Numbered from the stretch's first letter, positions 26,561 to 34,384 are shown. The stretch is 47,336 nt of DNA from JBFWYO01 sp050186335 (GCA_050186335.1 JBFWYO010000030.1:1-47336); one strand, 5' to 3'. A program made the numbers and translations. The notes: generated from the sequence alone by a model not told the origin.

Positions 26561-27081
26561 ACAGCGTGGCTATTCTGGTTTCCGAAGCAATTCCCTACCA
26601 CATCCGGCATATCGATCAATATATCGGGCGGGAAATCGGCCGTTCGCAGTGGGTCGAGATCGACCAGGAGCGGATCAATCAGTTCGCGCTGTGCACGGAC
26701 GATCACAACCCGCTGCACGTCGATCCCGAGTGGGCAAAGCGCCATGGGCCGTTCGGCGGCACCATCGCGCATGGCTTCCTCACGCTTTCAATGCTCAGCC
26801 ATTTCGCCTACGAAGAGCAGATGATGCCGGCGGGCATTTCCTACAGCATCAATTACGGATTCGAGCGCATCCGTTTCATGTCGCCGGTCAAGGTCGGCGA
26901 CCGTATCCGCAACCGCACTTTGCTGCAGACGGCGGAGAGTCGCGGCCAGGGGCGGTGGGTGTTCCGGTCGCGCAATACGATCGAAATCGAAGCCAGCGGC
27001 AAACCAGCCATGATGGCGGTCTGGCTCGCCTTGTTCGTGGAAGAGGGTGCTCAGGCGGTACCGATTCAAGAAGCGGTCTGA
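26557..27081 (+). CDS. MaoC-like hotdog-fold dehydratase
   Basis: A 174-aa hotdog protein. The MaoC hydratase motif is clear: CTDDHNPLHVDPEWAKRHGPFGGTIAHGF, with Asp and His of the D-x-N-P-x-H pattern as catalytic residues (only part of the block is quoted as landmark). Typical substrates are (R)-3-hydroxyacyl-CoA or crotonyl-CoA-like esters. Two in-frame GTGs are possible, 26557 (overlapping the acyP stop) and 26566 (with GGGGTGA before it). The 3' end overlaps lipB tail-to-tail by 16 bp. Confidence 0.9.
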   Translation: MNSVAILVSEAIPYHIRHIDQYIGREIGRSQWVEIDQERINQFALCTDDHNPLHVDPEWAKRHGPFGGTIAHGFLTLSMLSHFAYEEQMMPAGISYSINYGFERIRFMSPVKVGDRIRNRTLLQTAESRGQGRWVFRSRNTIEIEASGKPAMMAVWLALFVEEGAQAVPIQEAV

Positions 27082-27731
27082 AACACCGCGTCGAACGTCG
27101 CCTTCAACTGCGCATCGACCTCCGGCATCGAAATCGGCAGTCCGAGATCGGCCAGCGACGTGACGCCCAGGTTGGGCGCCGCTATGCCGCAAGGCACGAT
27201 GCCGGCGAAATGTTCCAGGTTCGGGTCGACGTTGAGTGCGATGCCGTGATAGGCGACCCAGCGTTTGACGCGTACGCCGATCGCCGCGATCTTGTCCTCG
27301 CGCCCGGCGCCCCGGTCGATCCAGATGCCGACGCGCCCAGTCCGCCGCTCGCCCTTGACGTTGAAGCGCGCCAGCGTCGCGATGATCCAGGCCTCCAGGT
27401 CGCACACATAGCGCCGCACGTCGGCGCCGCGCCGGTTCAGGTCGAGCATCAGGTAGACCACCCGCTGGCCCGGCCCGTGATAGGTGTATTGGCCGCCCCG
27501 GCCGGTGCGATGCACGGGGAAGCGCTGCGGCGTCAACAGGTCGCCCGGCTTGGCGCTGGAGCCGGCGGTATAGAGCGGCGGATGCTCGAGCAGCCAGACC
27601 AGTTCGGGCGCGGTTCCGGCGCGAATCGCGGCCGCCCGCGCCTCCATTTCGGCCACCGCGTCGGCGTATTCCACCGGGGTCTCCGAAATGCGCCACTCCA
27701 GGTGAGATTTATCCAGGCTTTCCAAGGCCAT
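27066..27731 (-). CDS. lipB: Octanoyl-[acyl-carrier-protein]:protein octanoyltransferase
   Basis: LipB transfers octanoate from acyl carrier protein to lipoyl domains of E2 subunits, the first step of lipoate assembly. The 221-aa product has the family motif RGGQYTYHGPGQRVVYLMLD, and the catalytic dyad is Lys147 (KIAAIGVRV) and Cys181 (GIVPCGI), 34 residues apart as in the characterised Mycobacterium enzyme. The frame stays open upstream to 27947, but that stretch runs antisense through the tRNA-Leu gene, so the start is set at 27731. GAGAAAGGCA lies upstream of it. Confidence 0.94.
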   Translation of the reverse strand: MALESLDKSHLEWRISETPVEYADAVAEMEARAAAIRAGTAPELVWLLEHPPLYTAGSSAKPGDLLTPQRFPVHRTGRGGQYTYHGPGQRVVYLMLDLNRRGADVRRYVCDLEAWIIATLARFNVKGERRTGRVGIWIDRGAGREDKIAAIGVRVKRWVAYHGIALNVDPNLEHFAGIVPCGIAAPNLGVTSLADLGLPISMPEVDAQLKATFDAVFQTAS

Positions 27732-27859
27732 GCGGCCACTGCCTTTCTCTTGCGGCGGCTTGGTTGATTTGCTATCTCCGTGCCGTGTTTTAGGCTTCTT
27801 CGCAGGCTTGTCCAGCCACGCCGGGGCCGATGACCTTCTTTGGCGGTGCCGAGGTGAAT

Positions 27860-27946
27860 GCGGTTGTGGCGGAACTGGTAGACGCGCAGCGTTGAGGTCG
27901 CTGTGGGTGAAAACCCGTGGAAGTTCGAGTCTTCTCAACCGCACCA
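27860..27946 (+). tRNA. tRNA-Leu (anticodon GAG)
   Basis: An 87-nt gene with encoded CCA. The acceptor stem GCGGTTG (27860-27866) pairs with CAACCGC (27936-27942), followed by A and CCA. The anticodon stem is CAGCG/CGCTG around loop TTGAGGT, giving anticodon GAG at 27894-27896. The long variable arm (GGGTGAAAACCC) is typical of class II tRNA-Leu. GAG reads CUC/CUU leucine codons. It stands alone, with a strong hairpin terminator just after it. Confidence 0.96.
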
Positions 27947-27953
27947 TTCACGT

Positions 27954-27990
27954 AAGGCCCGTCGCCGCTAGGCGCGGGCCTTCGTGCTTT
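27954..27990 (+). terminator. Hairpin terminator after tRNA-Leu
   Basis: AAGGCCCG (27954-27961) pairs with CGGGCCTT (27975-27982); inside it CGCC (27963-27966) pairs with GGCG (27971-27974). The downstream tract is CGTGCTTT, so the T-run is short, but the hairpin is very stable and placed right after the tRNA. Confidence 0.75.
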
Positions 27991-28061
27991 CGGAATTCGA
28001 TGCCTCAGAGCCAGACACGATCGGAACATAAAACCGGCGTACAATAGAGGTTGCGGCGCAC

Positions 28062-29471
28062 ATGGCCGAAACCGAGCCACCGACCGACACAACGGCTGCC
28101 GACGGCGCGAGCCTGGATTTGGGCGGGGCCCTGTACGGTCTGAAGCCGGCCGTGGTGCGCGCAATCGTCGACGCCGCGCAGACCGGCGATGCGCGCCTGG
28201 TGCGGCGGCTGATCCATCCCTTGCATTACAGCGACGTGGCGGACCTGATCGAGCGGCTCGATCCGGAAACGCGCGATCGCGTGCTCGAATATACCGGCCG
28301 CACGCTCGATCCCAAGGTGCTGGCGGAACTCGACGATCAGGTGCGCGAACAGATCGTCGAACAGCTGGATACCAAGCAGATCGTCGCCGCCGCGACCGAG
28401 CTCGAAACGGACGATGCGGTCGAGCTGATCGAGGATCTGGACAAGGAAACCGCCGAAGAGGTTCTCGAAGCCCTGCCGGAAGAAGAGCGCGAGGCGATCG
28501 AGGAGGCGCTGTCCTATCCCGAAGAATCCGCCGGCCGCCGCATGCAGTCGGAAACCGTCGTCGTGCCGGTGACCTGGACGGTCGGCGAAACCATCGACCA
28601 TATGCGCGAATCGGTCGATCTGCCGACCGACTTCTACGACGTTTTCGTGGTCGATCAGCTTGGCAAGCCGATCGGCACGATACCCCTGAACCGGCTCTTG
28701 CGTACGCGCCGCCCGGTCAAGATCGGCCAGATCATGAAGGGCGATCTGACCGTGATCCCGGCGACCATGGATCAGGAAGAAGCCGCGTTACTGTTTAAGC
28801 AGCGCGACTTGACCTCGGCCCCCGTCGTCGACGAGAACGGCAAGCTGGTCGGCATGATCACCGTCGACGACATGGTCGATGTCATCGAAAAAGAGACGGA
28901 AGAGGACATGTTGAGGCTGGCCGGCGTGGCCGAATCCGACATTCACTTCCCGGCCATGACGACCGCGCAGCTGCGCATCCGCTGGCTGATCGTGACGCTA
29001 TGCAATACCATCGTGGCATCGATCGTGATTTCGCAGTTCCAGGCCACCATCGAGAAGATCGTGGCGCTCGCGGTGCTGATGCCGATCGTCGCCGCCATGG
29101 GCGGCAACGCCGGCATGCAGGTGGTCACCGTCACGGTCCGCGCGCTGGCCACCAAGCATCTCACGCCCGGCAACATGTTCCGTGTCGTGCGCAAGGAAGT
29201 GTTGGTCGGGCTGATGAACGGGGTGGCGCTGGCGGCGGTCATGGGCACGATCACGGCATTCTGGTTTCACAACACGTCGCTCAGCCTGGTGCTCGCCGGC
29301 GCCATGCTGTTCAACATGATCTGGGCCGGCATCGCCGGCACGCTGATCCCGCTTGCCTTGTTCCGCATGCGCATCGATCCGGCGATCGCCGCCGGCCCGT
29401 TCCTGACCACGACCACCGACGTGCTCGGTTTCTTCGTGTTCCTCGGCGTGGCCACCCTGTTTCTGATCTAG
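28062..29471 (+). CDS. mgtE: Magnesium channel/transporter MgtE
   Basis: MgtE is a Mg2+-gated magnesium channel of the inner membrane. The 469-aa product has an N-terminal superhelical domain (HPLHYSDVADLIERLDPETR), a CBS-pair region (about 165-285, with MGSF-like ITVDDMVDVIEKETEEDM) that senses Mg2+, and a C-terminal membrane domain with about five helices, including the conserved PIVAAMGGNAGMQVVTVTVR. Length is the family norm. A GC-rich stem-loop without T-tract follows the gene (29486-29508). Confidence 0.95.
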   Translation: MAETEPPTDTTAADGASLDLGGALYGLKPAVVRAIVDAAQTGDARLVRRLIHPLHYSDVADLIERLDPETRDRVLEYTGRTLDPKVLAELDDQVREQIVEQLDTKQIVAAATELETDDAVELIEDLDKETAEEVLEALPEEEREAIEEALSYPEESAGRRMQSETVVVPVTWTVGETIDHMRESVDLPTDFYDVFVVDQLGKPIGTIPLNRLLRTRRPVKIGQIMKGDLTVIPATMDQEEAALLFKQRDLTSAPVVDENGKLVGMITVDDMVDVIEKETEEDMLRLAGVAESDIHFPAMTTAQLRIRWLIVTLCNTIVASIVISQFQATIEKIVALAVLMPIVAAMGGNAGMQVVTVTVRALATKHLTPGNMFRVVRKEVLVGLMNGVALAAVMGTITAFWFHNTSLSLVLAGAMLFNMIWAGIAGTLIPLALFRMRIDPAIAAGPFLTTTTDVLGFFVFLGVATLFLI

Positions 29472-29485
29472 GTCGGCGCAAATTC

Positions 29486-29508
29486 GGCCGGCGGGACGGT
29501 TGCCGGCC
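29486..29508 (+). other. Stem-loop after mgtE
   Basis: GGCCGGC (29486-29492) and GCCGGCC (29502-29508) pair perfectly with a 9-nt loop, 15 bp after the mgtE stop. It lacks a T-run, so intrinsic termination is uncertain; it might be a rho-dependent end or RNA-stability element. Confidence 0.45.
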
Positions 29509-29524
29509 CAGCCTGCGCGTGCTA

Positions 29525-29548
29525 CTTTACGTTTACGTTAACGTAAAG
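29525..29548 (+). promoter_or_regulatory. LiuR-like operator upstream of thioesterase-liuR operon
   Basis: A 24-bp near-perfect palindrome: CTTTACGTT (29525-29533) matches AACGTAAAG (29540-29548), with a single mismatched pair in the centre. It shares its core (ACGTTTACGTnAACGT) with the palindrome at 30414-30445. Both flank the MerR gene, so they are most likely its binding sites. This one lies 16 bp before the start codon of the thioesterase gene, in its leader or promoter. Confidence 0.8.
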
Positions 29549-29563
29549 GAACGGAGGCGTGCC

Positions 29564-29998
29564 ATGGCGCATCCCGGCAGCGTCGAAACCTATCGCGGCA
29601 CGGTATACCCGTGGGAATGCGATCAGAACGGCCACCTCAACGTGCATCGCTACGTCGCCAAGTTCGACGAGGCGACATGGGTGATCTTCGCCCATCTCGG
29701 CGTCGACAGAAAACTGCGCCTGACCGAGAACCGCAGCATGATGGGCCTGTCGCAGAATATCGTCTACAGGCGCGAACTGTTCCCGGGCGACGTCGTCGGC
29801 GTGCGGACGCGCCTGGTCGAGATGACCGATAAACGCCTGCGCATGGTGCACACGATGTACGACTACCTGTCGGACGACGTGGTGGCCGAAATGGAACTGC
29901 ACGCGGTGCATGTCGATCTCGCGTCGCGCAAATCCCAGCCGTTCCCGCCGCAGGTCGCCGCCAAGGGCAGGGCGCTGCTCGAAGGCGGCCAGGCATGA
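29564..29998 (+). CDS. Hotdog-fold acyl-CoA thioesterase (4HBT/YbgC-FadM type)
   Basis: A 144-aa single hotdog domain. YPWECDQNGHLNVHRYVAKF (about 15-34) includes the D-x-N-G-H-x-N motif with the catalytic Asp of this thioesterase class. The substrate is probably an acyl-CoA from branched-chain amino acid or fatty acid breakdown, judged from the neighbours. GGAGG lies seven bases upstream. The stop overlaps the ATG of the MerR gene (ATGA at 29995-29998), so the two are co-translated. Confidence 0.9.
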   Translation: MAHPGSVETYRGTVYPWECDQNGHLNVHRYVAKFDEATWVIFAHLGVDRKLRLTENRSMMGLSQNIVYRRELFPGDVVGVRTRLVEMTDKRLRMVHTMYDYLSDDVVAEMELHAVHVDLASRKSQPFPPQVAAKGRALLEGGQA

Positions 29999-30408
29999 GC
30001 GCCGCTGCCGCCGAGCCGAAACTCAAGGACAGTTACTCGATCACCGAACTGGCGCGCGAGTTCGACATCACCACGCGCGCGATCCGGTTCTACGAGGACC
30101 AGGGGCTCATCCGCCCCGAGCGGCGCGGGCAGGCGCGCATCTATACGCAGCGCGACCGCACGCGGCTGAAACTGATTCTGCGCGGCAAGCGGCTCGGCTT
30201 TTCGCTCGAAGAGGTCGGCGAGATCATCAATCTGTACGACGGCGCGCCCGGCGAAATCGGCCAGCTCAATTTCTTTCTGGACAAGATCGAGGCGCGACGC
30301 GCGCTGCTCGAAGCGCAGCGCGAGGACATCGACGTCACGCTCGAGGAACTCAAGGTCGTCGAGGATCGCTGCAAGAAGCGGTTGAAAGAGCTAAAGACCA
30401 AGCGCTGA
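29995..30408 (+). CDS. liuR: MerR-family regulator, LiuR-like
   Basis: A 137-aa MerR protein. The N-terminal winged helix-turn-helix is YSITELAREFDITTRAIRFY (14-33) followed by RRGQARIYTQRDRTRLKLIL, and a C-terminal coiled coil (about 90-137) serves as dimerisation region. It lacks the Cys pairs of metal-sensing members. The LILRGKRLGFSLEEVGEIIN segment strongly resembles LiuR, known in proteobacteria as regulator of leucine/isovalerate (liu) genes. The nearby isovaleryl-CoA dehydrogenase and the two shared palindromes support this. The signal molecule here is unproved. Confidence 0.88.
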   Translation: MSAAAAEPKLKDSYSITELAREFDITTRAIRFYEDQGLIRPERRGQARIYTQRDRTRLKLILRGKRLGFSLEEVGEIINLYDGAPGEIGQLNFFLDKIEARRALLEAQREDIDVTLEELKVVEDRCKKRLKELKTKR

Positions 30409-30413
30409 CCGCG

Positions 30414-30445
30414 GCTAGTTGACGTTTACGTAAACGTCAACTAGC
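30414..30445 (+). promoter_or_regulatory. Perfect 32-bp palindrome, LiuR-like operator over a promoter
   Basis: The half-site GCTAGTTGACGTTTAC (30414-30429) is followed by its exact reverse complement to 30445. It contains TTGACG (30419-30424) as a possible -35, and 17 bp later TAGCAT (30442-30447) as a possible -10, so it covers most of that promoter. The core matches the operator at 29525-29548. It stands before the thioesterase/isovaleryl-CoA dehydrogenase genes, which are the likely targets. Confidence 0.85.
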
Positions 30446-30471
30446 ATGGGGATCTTATTGGGGAGGCCGTC

Positions 30472-30948
30472 ATGGAAGCCGCATTCGGCGCCGCCGGACA
30501 TACCGAATACCAACCGCCCAACCCGCAGTTCGAGGCGCGCTGCCGGGACAGTTTCGGCCGCCAGCCGTTCATGCAATTGATCGGCGCGACCATCGAGGTC
30601 TTGCGCCCGGGCTACTGCGAAATCCACCTGCCGTTCCGCCGCGAGCTCACGCAGCAGCACGGCTTCATGCATGGCGGCGTGCTGGCCAGCATCGCCGACA
30701 GCGCGGCCGGTTACTGCGCGTTCGGCCTGATGCCGGCCGACAGTTCGCTGCTGACCGTCGAATACAAGCTCAACATCGTGCGGCCCGGGCAGGGCGAGAA
30801 AGCCATCGCCAAAGCGCGCATCATCAAGCCGGGCAATTCGCTGTTCGTGGTCAATTCCGACGTCTACATGGTCAAGGGCGGCCAGGAGAGTCTCGTCGTC
30901 ACGTCAATCCAAACGCTCATGCGCTTGCCCGGTCGCGCCGATACCTGA
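30472..30948 (+). CDS. PaaI-type hotdog-fold thioesterase
   Basis: A 158-aa hotdog protein with the PaaI-like signature QQHGFMHGGVLASIADSAAG (60-79) and the strand pattern LTVEYKLNIVRPGQGEKAIA. The HGG motif holds residues that act in thioester hydrolysis. A role in removing stalled acyl-CoA intermediates is plausible beside isovaleryl-CoA dehydrogenase. GGGGAGG precedes the ATG, 27 bp after the palindromic operator, so it is the first gene of the operator-controlled unit. Confidence 0.9.
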   Translation: MEAAFGAAGHTEYQPPNPQFEARCRDSFGRQPFMQLIGATIEVLRPGYCEIHLPFRRELTQQHGFMHGGVLASIADSAAGYCAFGLMPADSSLLTVEYKLNIVRPGQGEKAIAKARIIKPGNSLFVVNSDVYMVKGGQESLVVTSIQTLMRLPGRADT

Positions 30949-31043
30949 CCGGTCTATAATTCGCGATGGCGCCGCTGCGCGCCCTCGTCAGCCGACCGGC
31001 TCCGGCCGGACCTCGATACCGATATCGTCGATAGGAAGCCGCC

Positions 31044-32216
31044 ATGATCCCCAATCGCTTGCCCGGCCTGGATTTCGATCTGGGCGAAACCGCAGACATG
31101 ATCCGCGACCAGGTGACGAGTTTCGCCGCCGACGAGCTGTCGCCGCGCGCGGCCGACATCGACCGCGAAAACCTGTTCCCGGCCGACCTGTGGAAGAAGA
31201 TGGGCGATCTCGGCCTGCTCGGCATTACCGTGCCGGAGGAGTACGGCGGCGCCGGCCTGGGCTATCTCGAACACGTCGTCGCGATGGAGGAAATCAGCCG
31301 CGGCTCGGCCTCGGTCGGGTTGTCGTATGGCGCGCACTCGAATCTGTGCGTGAACCAGATCAACCGCAATGGCAACGACGCGCAAAAGAAGCGCTACCTG
31401 CCGAAGCTGATTTCCGGCGATCACGTCGGCGCGCTGGCGATGAGCGAGCCAGGCGCCGGTTCCGACGTGGTGTCGATGAAGACGCGCGCCGACAGGAAGG
31501 GCGACCGCTATGTGCTCAACGGCAGCAAGATGTGGATCACCAACGGGCCCGACGCCGACGTGCTGGTGGTCTATGCCAAGACCGATCCCGGCGCCGGGCC
31601 ACGCGGCATCACCGCGTTCCTGATCGAAAAGGGCTTCAAGGGTTTTTCGACCGGGCAGAAGCTCGACAAGCTCGGCATGCGCGGCTCGAACACCGGCGAG
31701 CTGGTGTTCCAGGATTGCGAGGTGCCCGAGGAGAACGTGCTCGGCACGCTCGGCCGCGGCGTCAACGTGCTGATGAGCGGGCTGGATTACGAACGCGCGG
31801 TGCTGGCCGGCGGGCCGCTCGGCATCATGCAATCGTGCATGGACGTGGTCGTGCCGTATCTGCACGACCGCAAGCAGTTCGGCCAGCCGATCGGGACGTT
31901 TCAGTTGATGCAGGGCAAGCTGGCCGACATGTACACGACCATGAACGCAGCCAGGGCCTATGCCTACGCGGTCGCCAAGGCCTGCGACCGCGGCCAGACC
32001 ACGCGCAAGGATGCGGCGGGCGCGATCCTGTATGCCGCCGAGAAGGCCACCTGGATGGCGCTCGAAGCGATTCAATGCCTGGGCGGCAACGGCTATATCA
32101 ACGACTACCCGACCGGTAGACTTTTGCGCGACGCCAAGCTGTACGAGATCGGCGCCGGCACCAGCGAAATCCGCCGCATGCTGATCGGCCGCGAATTGTT
32201 CGACGAGACCGCCTGA
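31044..32216 (+). CDS. ivd: Isovaleryl-CoA dehydrogenase
   Basis: Oxidises isovaleryl-CoA to 3-methylcrotonyl-CoA in leucine breakdown, passing electrons to electron-transfer flavoprotein. The 390-aa acyl-CoA dehydrogenase has LAMSEPGAGSDVVSMKTRAD as FAD-region landmark and CLGGNGYINDYPTGRLLRDA near the end. The IVD-specific catalytic Glu is at 250 (GLDYERAVLAGGPLG), while the usual C-terminal Glu is replaced (YEIGAGTSEIRR instead of YEGTSE). This swap is the accepted marker of isovaleryl-CoA dehydrogenase. The gene follows the LiuR-like operator unit. Confidence 0.95.
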   Translation: MIPNRLPGLDFDLGETADMIRDQVTSFAADELSPRAADIDRENLFPADLWKKMGDLGLLGITVPEEYGGAGLGYLEHVVAMEEISRGSASVGLSYGAHSNLCVNQINRNGNDAQKKRYLPKLISGDHVGALAMSEPGAGSDVVSMKTRADRKGDRYVLNGSKMWITNGPDADVLVVYAKTDPGAGPRGITAFLIEKGFKGFSTGQKLDKLGMRGSNTGELVFQDCEVPEENVLGTLGRGVNVLMSGLDYERAVLAGGPLGIMQSCMDVVVPYLHDRKQFGQPIGTFQLMQGKLADMYTTMNAARAYAYAVAKACDRGQTTRKDAAGAILYAAEKATWMALEAIQCLGGNGYINDYPTGRLLRDAKLYEIGAGTSEIRRMLIGRELFDETA

Positions 32217-32247
32217 ACCCGAAGGCGCGGCGCGCCCGCAGGAACCC

Positions 32248-32889
32248 ATGTACCTTCCGGCCCATTTCACCGAATCCGATCCGGCGGCGCGGTTCGCGCT
32301 GATCGAGGCATATCCGTTCGCCAGCCTGATCGTGCCCTCCCGGGACGGGCTCGACGTCACGCATCTGCCGCTGCTGCTAGACCGGCCGGGCGGCGACGGC
32401 ATGCCCGTGCTGTTGGGCCATGTGGCGCGCGCCAATCCGATCTGGCAGGGGCTCGAAGCGGGGTCTGCGGCGCTGGCGATCTTCCGCGGTCCCGAGCATT
32501 ACGTTTCGCCCGACTGGTACGAAAACACGGTCGCGGTGCCGACCTGGAATTACGCCGTGGTCCACGCACATGGGCGCGCGCGCCTGATGGCGCCGGACGA
32601 ATTGGAACCGCTGCTGGTGCGGTTGTCGGCGGTGCACGAGGCGCGCCTGCTGCCGAAGCCACCCTGGACGCTCGACAAGCTGCCGCGCACGATGATCGAC
32701 GGGTTGAAAAAAGCCATCGTCGGCTTCGCGATCAGCGTCGAGCGCATCGACGGCAAATTCAAGCTGTCGCAGAACCGCAGCCGCGCCGACCAGGACGGCG
32801 TCGTGGCGGCGCTCGATGCGCTCGATACCGACGCGGCCGACGCGCTGGCGGCATCGATGCGGGCCGGCATGGAACGCCGCAAAGCCTAG
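32248..32889 (+). CDS. PaiB-like FMN-binding negative transcriptional regulator
   Basis: A 213-aa protein beginning MYLPAHFTESDPAARFALIE, with FASLIVPSRDGLDVTHLPLL, HVARANPIWQGLEAGSAALA and PRTMIDGLKKAIVGFAISVE; these match the PaiB family of split-barrel flavin-binding proteins. The original member represses sporulation and protease genes in Bacillus, but most proteobacterial homologues are uncharacterised, so a regulatory role here is only a family guess. It lies 31 bp after ivd in the same direction. Confidence 0.88.
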   Translation: MYLPAHFTESDPAARFALIEAYPFASLIVPSRDGLDVTHLPLLLDRPGGDGMPVLLGHVARANPIWQGLEAGSAALAIFRGPEHYVSPDWYENTVAVPTWNYAVVHAHGRARLMAPDELEPLLVRLSAVHEARLLPKPPWTLDKLPRTMIDGLKKAIVGFAISVERIDGKFKLSQNRSRADQDGVVAALDALDTDAADALAASMRAGMERRKA

Positions 32890-32997
32890 GCGACCGGGCC
32901 GGTTGCGACGCGCCCGGCAAACCTTTCATGCGCCCGGCACATTTCCCTGGCCATCGAATCCCGCTAACATGCGCGCTGCGTCAGGGAGGGAAGAATA

Positions 32998-33798
32998 ATG
33001 GCCCAAGCCAAATTGCGCGTGGTCGGCAACGGATCGGCGAAGAAGGCCGCCCGCAAACGCTATTCGCCGGCGGAGTGGCAGACGCGGCTCGAGCTGGCCG
33101 CGGCCTACCGGCTGATCCGGCATTTCGGCCTGGCCGATCTGGTCTACAACCATCTGACCGCGCGCATCCCGGGCACCGACGACGAAATCCTGATCAACCC
33201 GTACGGCCTTATGTACGACGAGATCACGGCCTCGAACTTGCTCAAGATCGACATCGACGGCAACAAGCTGGAAGACTCGCCCTACGGCATCAACCCGGCC
33301 GGCTATGTCATCCACAGCGCTGTGCACAAGGCGCGCCACGACGTCCAGTGCGTCATGCACACGCACAGCCATGCGGCGACCGCGGTCTCGGCGCTCGAGA
33401 TGGGCTATGTGCCGGTCTCGCAGACCGGGTTCATGTTCTACAACCGCGTGGCGTATCACGATTACGAGGGCGTCGCGGTCAATCTCGACGAACGCCAGCG
33501 CCTGGTCGCCTCGCTCGGCAAGAAAGACGTCATGCTGCTGCGCAACCACGGTAGCCTGACCTGCGGCGGCACCATCCAAATGGCGTTCCGCCGGATGTAT
33601 TATTTCGAGCTCGGCTGCCGCAACCAGCTGGACGCACTGGCTTCCGGCGCCAAGCTGCGGCTGCCCAAGTCCGCGGTGATGGAGCACACGGCGAGTCAGT
33701 TCGAAGACGGTGTGGCCGCCATCGGCACCGCCGAAACCCGCGAATGGCCGGCACTGCTGCGCATGCTCGACCGCGAAGAGCCGGGCTGGCGGGAGTAG
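32998..33798 (+). CDS. Class II aldolase/adducin-family protein
   Basis: A 266-aa protein with the class II aldolase/adducin fold. Zinc ligands are expected in VMHTHSHA (near 119-126) and LLRNHGS (near 180-186); AGYVIHSAVHKARHDVQCVM leads into the first. It may be an aldolase or epimerase; substrate unknown. The final 156 bp (33643-33798) recur at 34470-34625 as a direct repeat, so its 3' end borders an insertion. No terminator is seen after this copy of the 3' end, in contrast to the repeat downstream. Confidence 0.9.
   Translation: MAQAKLRVVGNGSAKKAARKRYSPAEWQTRLELAAAYRLIRHFGLADLVYNHLTARIPGTDDEILINPYGLMYDEITASNLLKIDIDGNKLEDSPYGINPAGYVIHSAVHKARHDVQCVMHTHSHAATAVSALEMGYVPVSQTGFMFYNRVAYHDYEGVAVNLDERQRLVASLGKKDVMLLRNHGSLTCGGTIQMAFRRMYYFELGCRNQLDALASGAKLRLPKSAVMEHTASQFEDGVAAIGTAETREWPALLRMLDREEPGWRE
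33643..33798 (+). repeat. Direct repeat, upstream copy (aldolase 3' end)
   Basis: A 156-bp block beginning TCCGGCGCC and ending at the aldolase stop GAGTAG. It repeats at 34470-34625 with 8 mismatches (148/156 identical); mismatches lie only in the first 76 positions and the last 80 are identical. Period is 827 bp. It is the coding copy of the aldolase 3' end. Confidence 0.95.
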
Positions 33799-33832
33799 GG
33801 TACTTTCCCCAAGTTTCATAAGGTTGTCGTTT

Positions 33833-34384
33833 GTGGTCCAGCCTCCTCTAAGCGATCAAGAGATCGATGTCCCTGATCAACACTTGATTCGGCATGCCTA
33901 TGTAAACGTTATCTCTTCGGTTGCGCGCCTTTCAGCGTGGTCGTCGGCGTCTGTTGCACACGACGAAATCGTCAAAAGGGAGCAAGTGATGATGGCGCTG
34001 GACGATCTAATTGCATTCGCCACTCATGCGAGACGACTTATCGACTTGTCAAATTTATTTACTGAGGCAGATAGTACTTATTGTCGTGACGACAAAATGG
34101 TAATTGATCGGACGAGTGGCGAAAACTTTGAAATTTCCATCTATCAAATTCTTAATCGAATTATTCACTCAAAGCGCATGAGTATAGTACTGGCACGACG
34201 CCGGAAATTTAGCACAAGTGGGGGTGCGGTCGGGGAGGAGAAAATTACTGTTTTCAAATCATTTCTCATCCGTTCCGATCGACTGCCTTTGCTTCAAGTA
34301 TCTATAGACTGGCTCGTCAGATGTTTTGTGGACAAGTTGTTGGCAACAGTTCATGTGGAATCAAATCCGCCGTTAGTAAATTAG
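33833..34384 (+). CDS. Unrecognised protein in a low-GC insert
   Basis: A 183-aa open frame in DNA clearly poorer in GC than its surroundings, enclosed by 156-bp direct repeats of the aldolase 3' end. I do not recognise the family. The product is mixed charged/hydrophobic, with FATHARRLIDLSNLFTEADS and NFEISIYQILNRIIHSKRMS as probable helices; no signal peptide or membrane segment is evident. The GTG at 33833 has AGG nine bases upstream; a TTG at 33824 is a weaker alternative. Codon use includes AT-rich codons that are rare elsewhere in the window. Low GC and repeats suggest horizontal transfer. Confidence 0.55.
   Translation: MVQPPLSDQEIDVPDQHLIRHAYVNVISSVARLSAWSSASVAHDEIVKREQVMMALDDLIAFATHARRLIDLSNLFTEADSTYCRDDKMVIDRTSGENFEISIYQILNRIIHSKRMSIVLARRRKFSTSGGAVGEEKITVFKSFLIRSDRLPLLQVSIDWLVRCFVDKLLATVHVESNPPLVN

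Noticed and set aside
29486..29508. Stem-loop after mgtE as an intrinsic terminator
   Set aside because: Stem is stable but no T-tract follows; kept only as a hairpin of unknown function.
30955..30960. Perfect TATAAT upstream of ivd
   Set aside because: No acceptable -35 at 15-19 bp; TTGCCC is 24 bp away. Might still be used with an activator.
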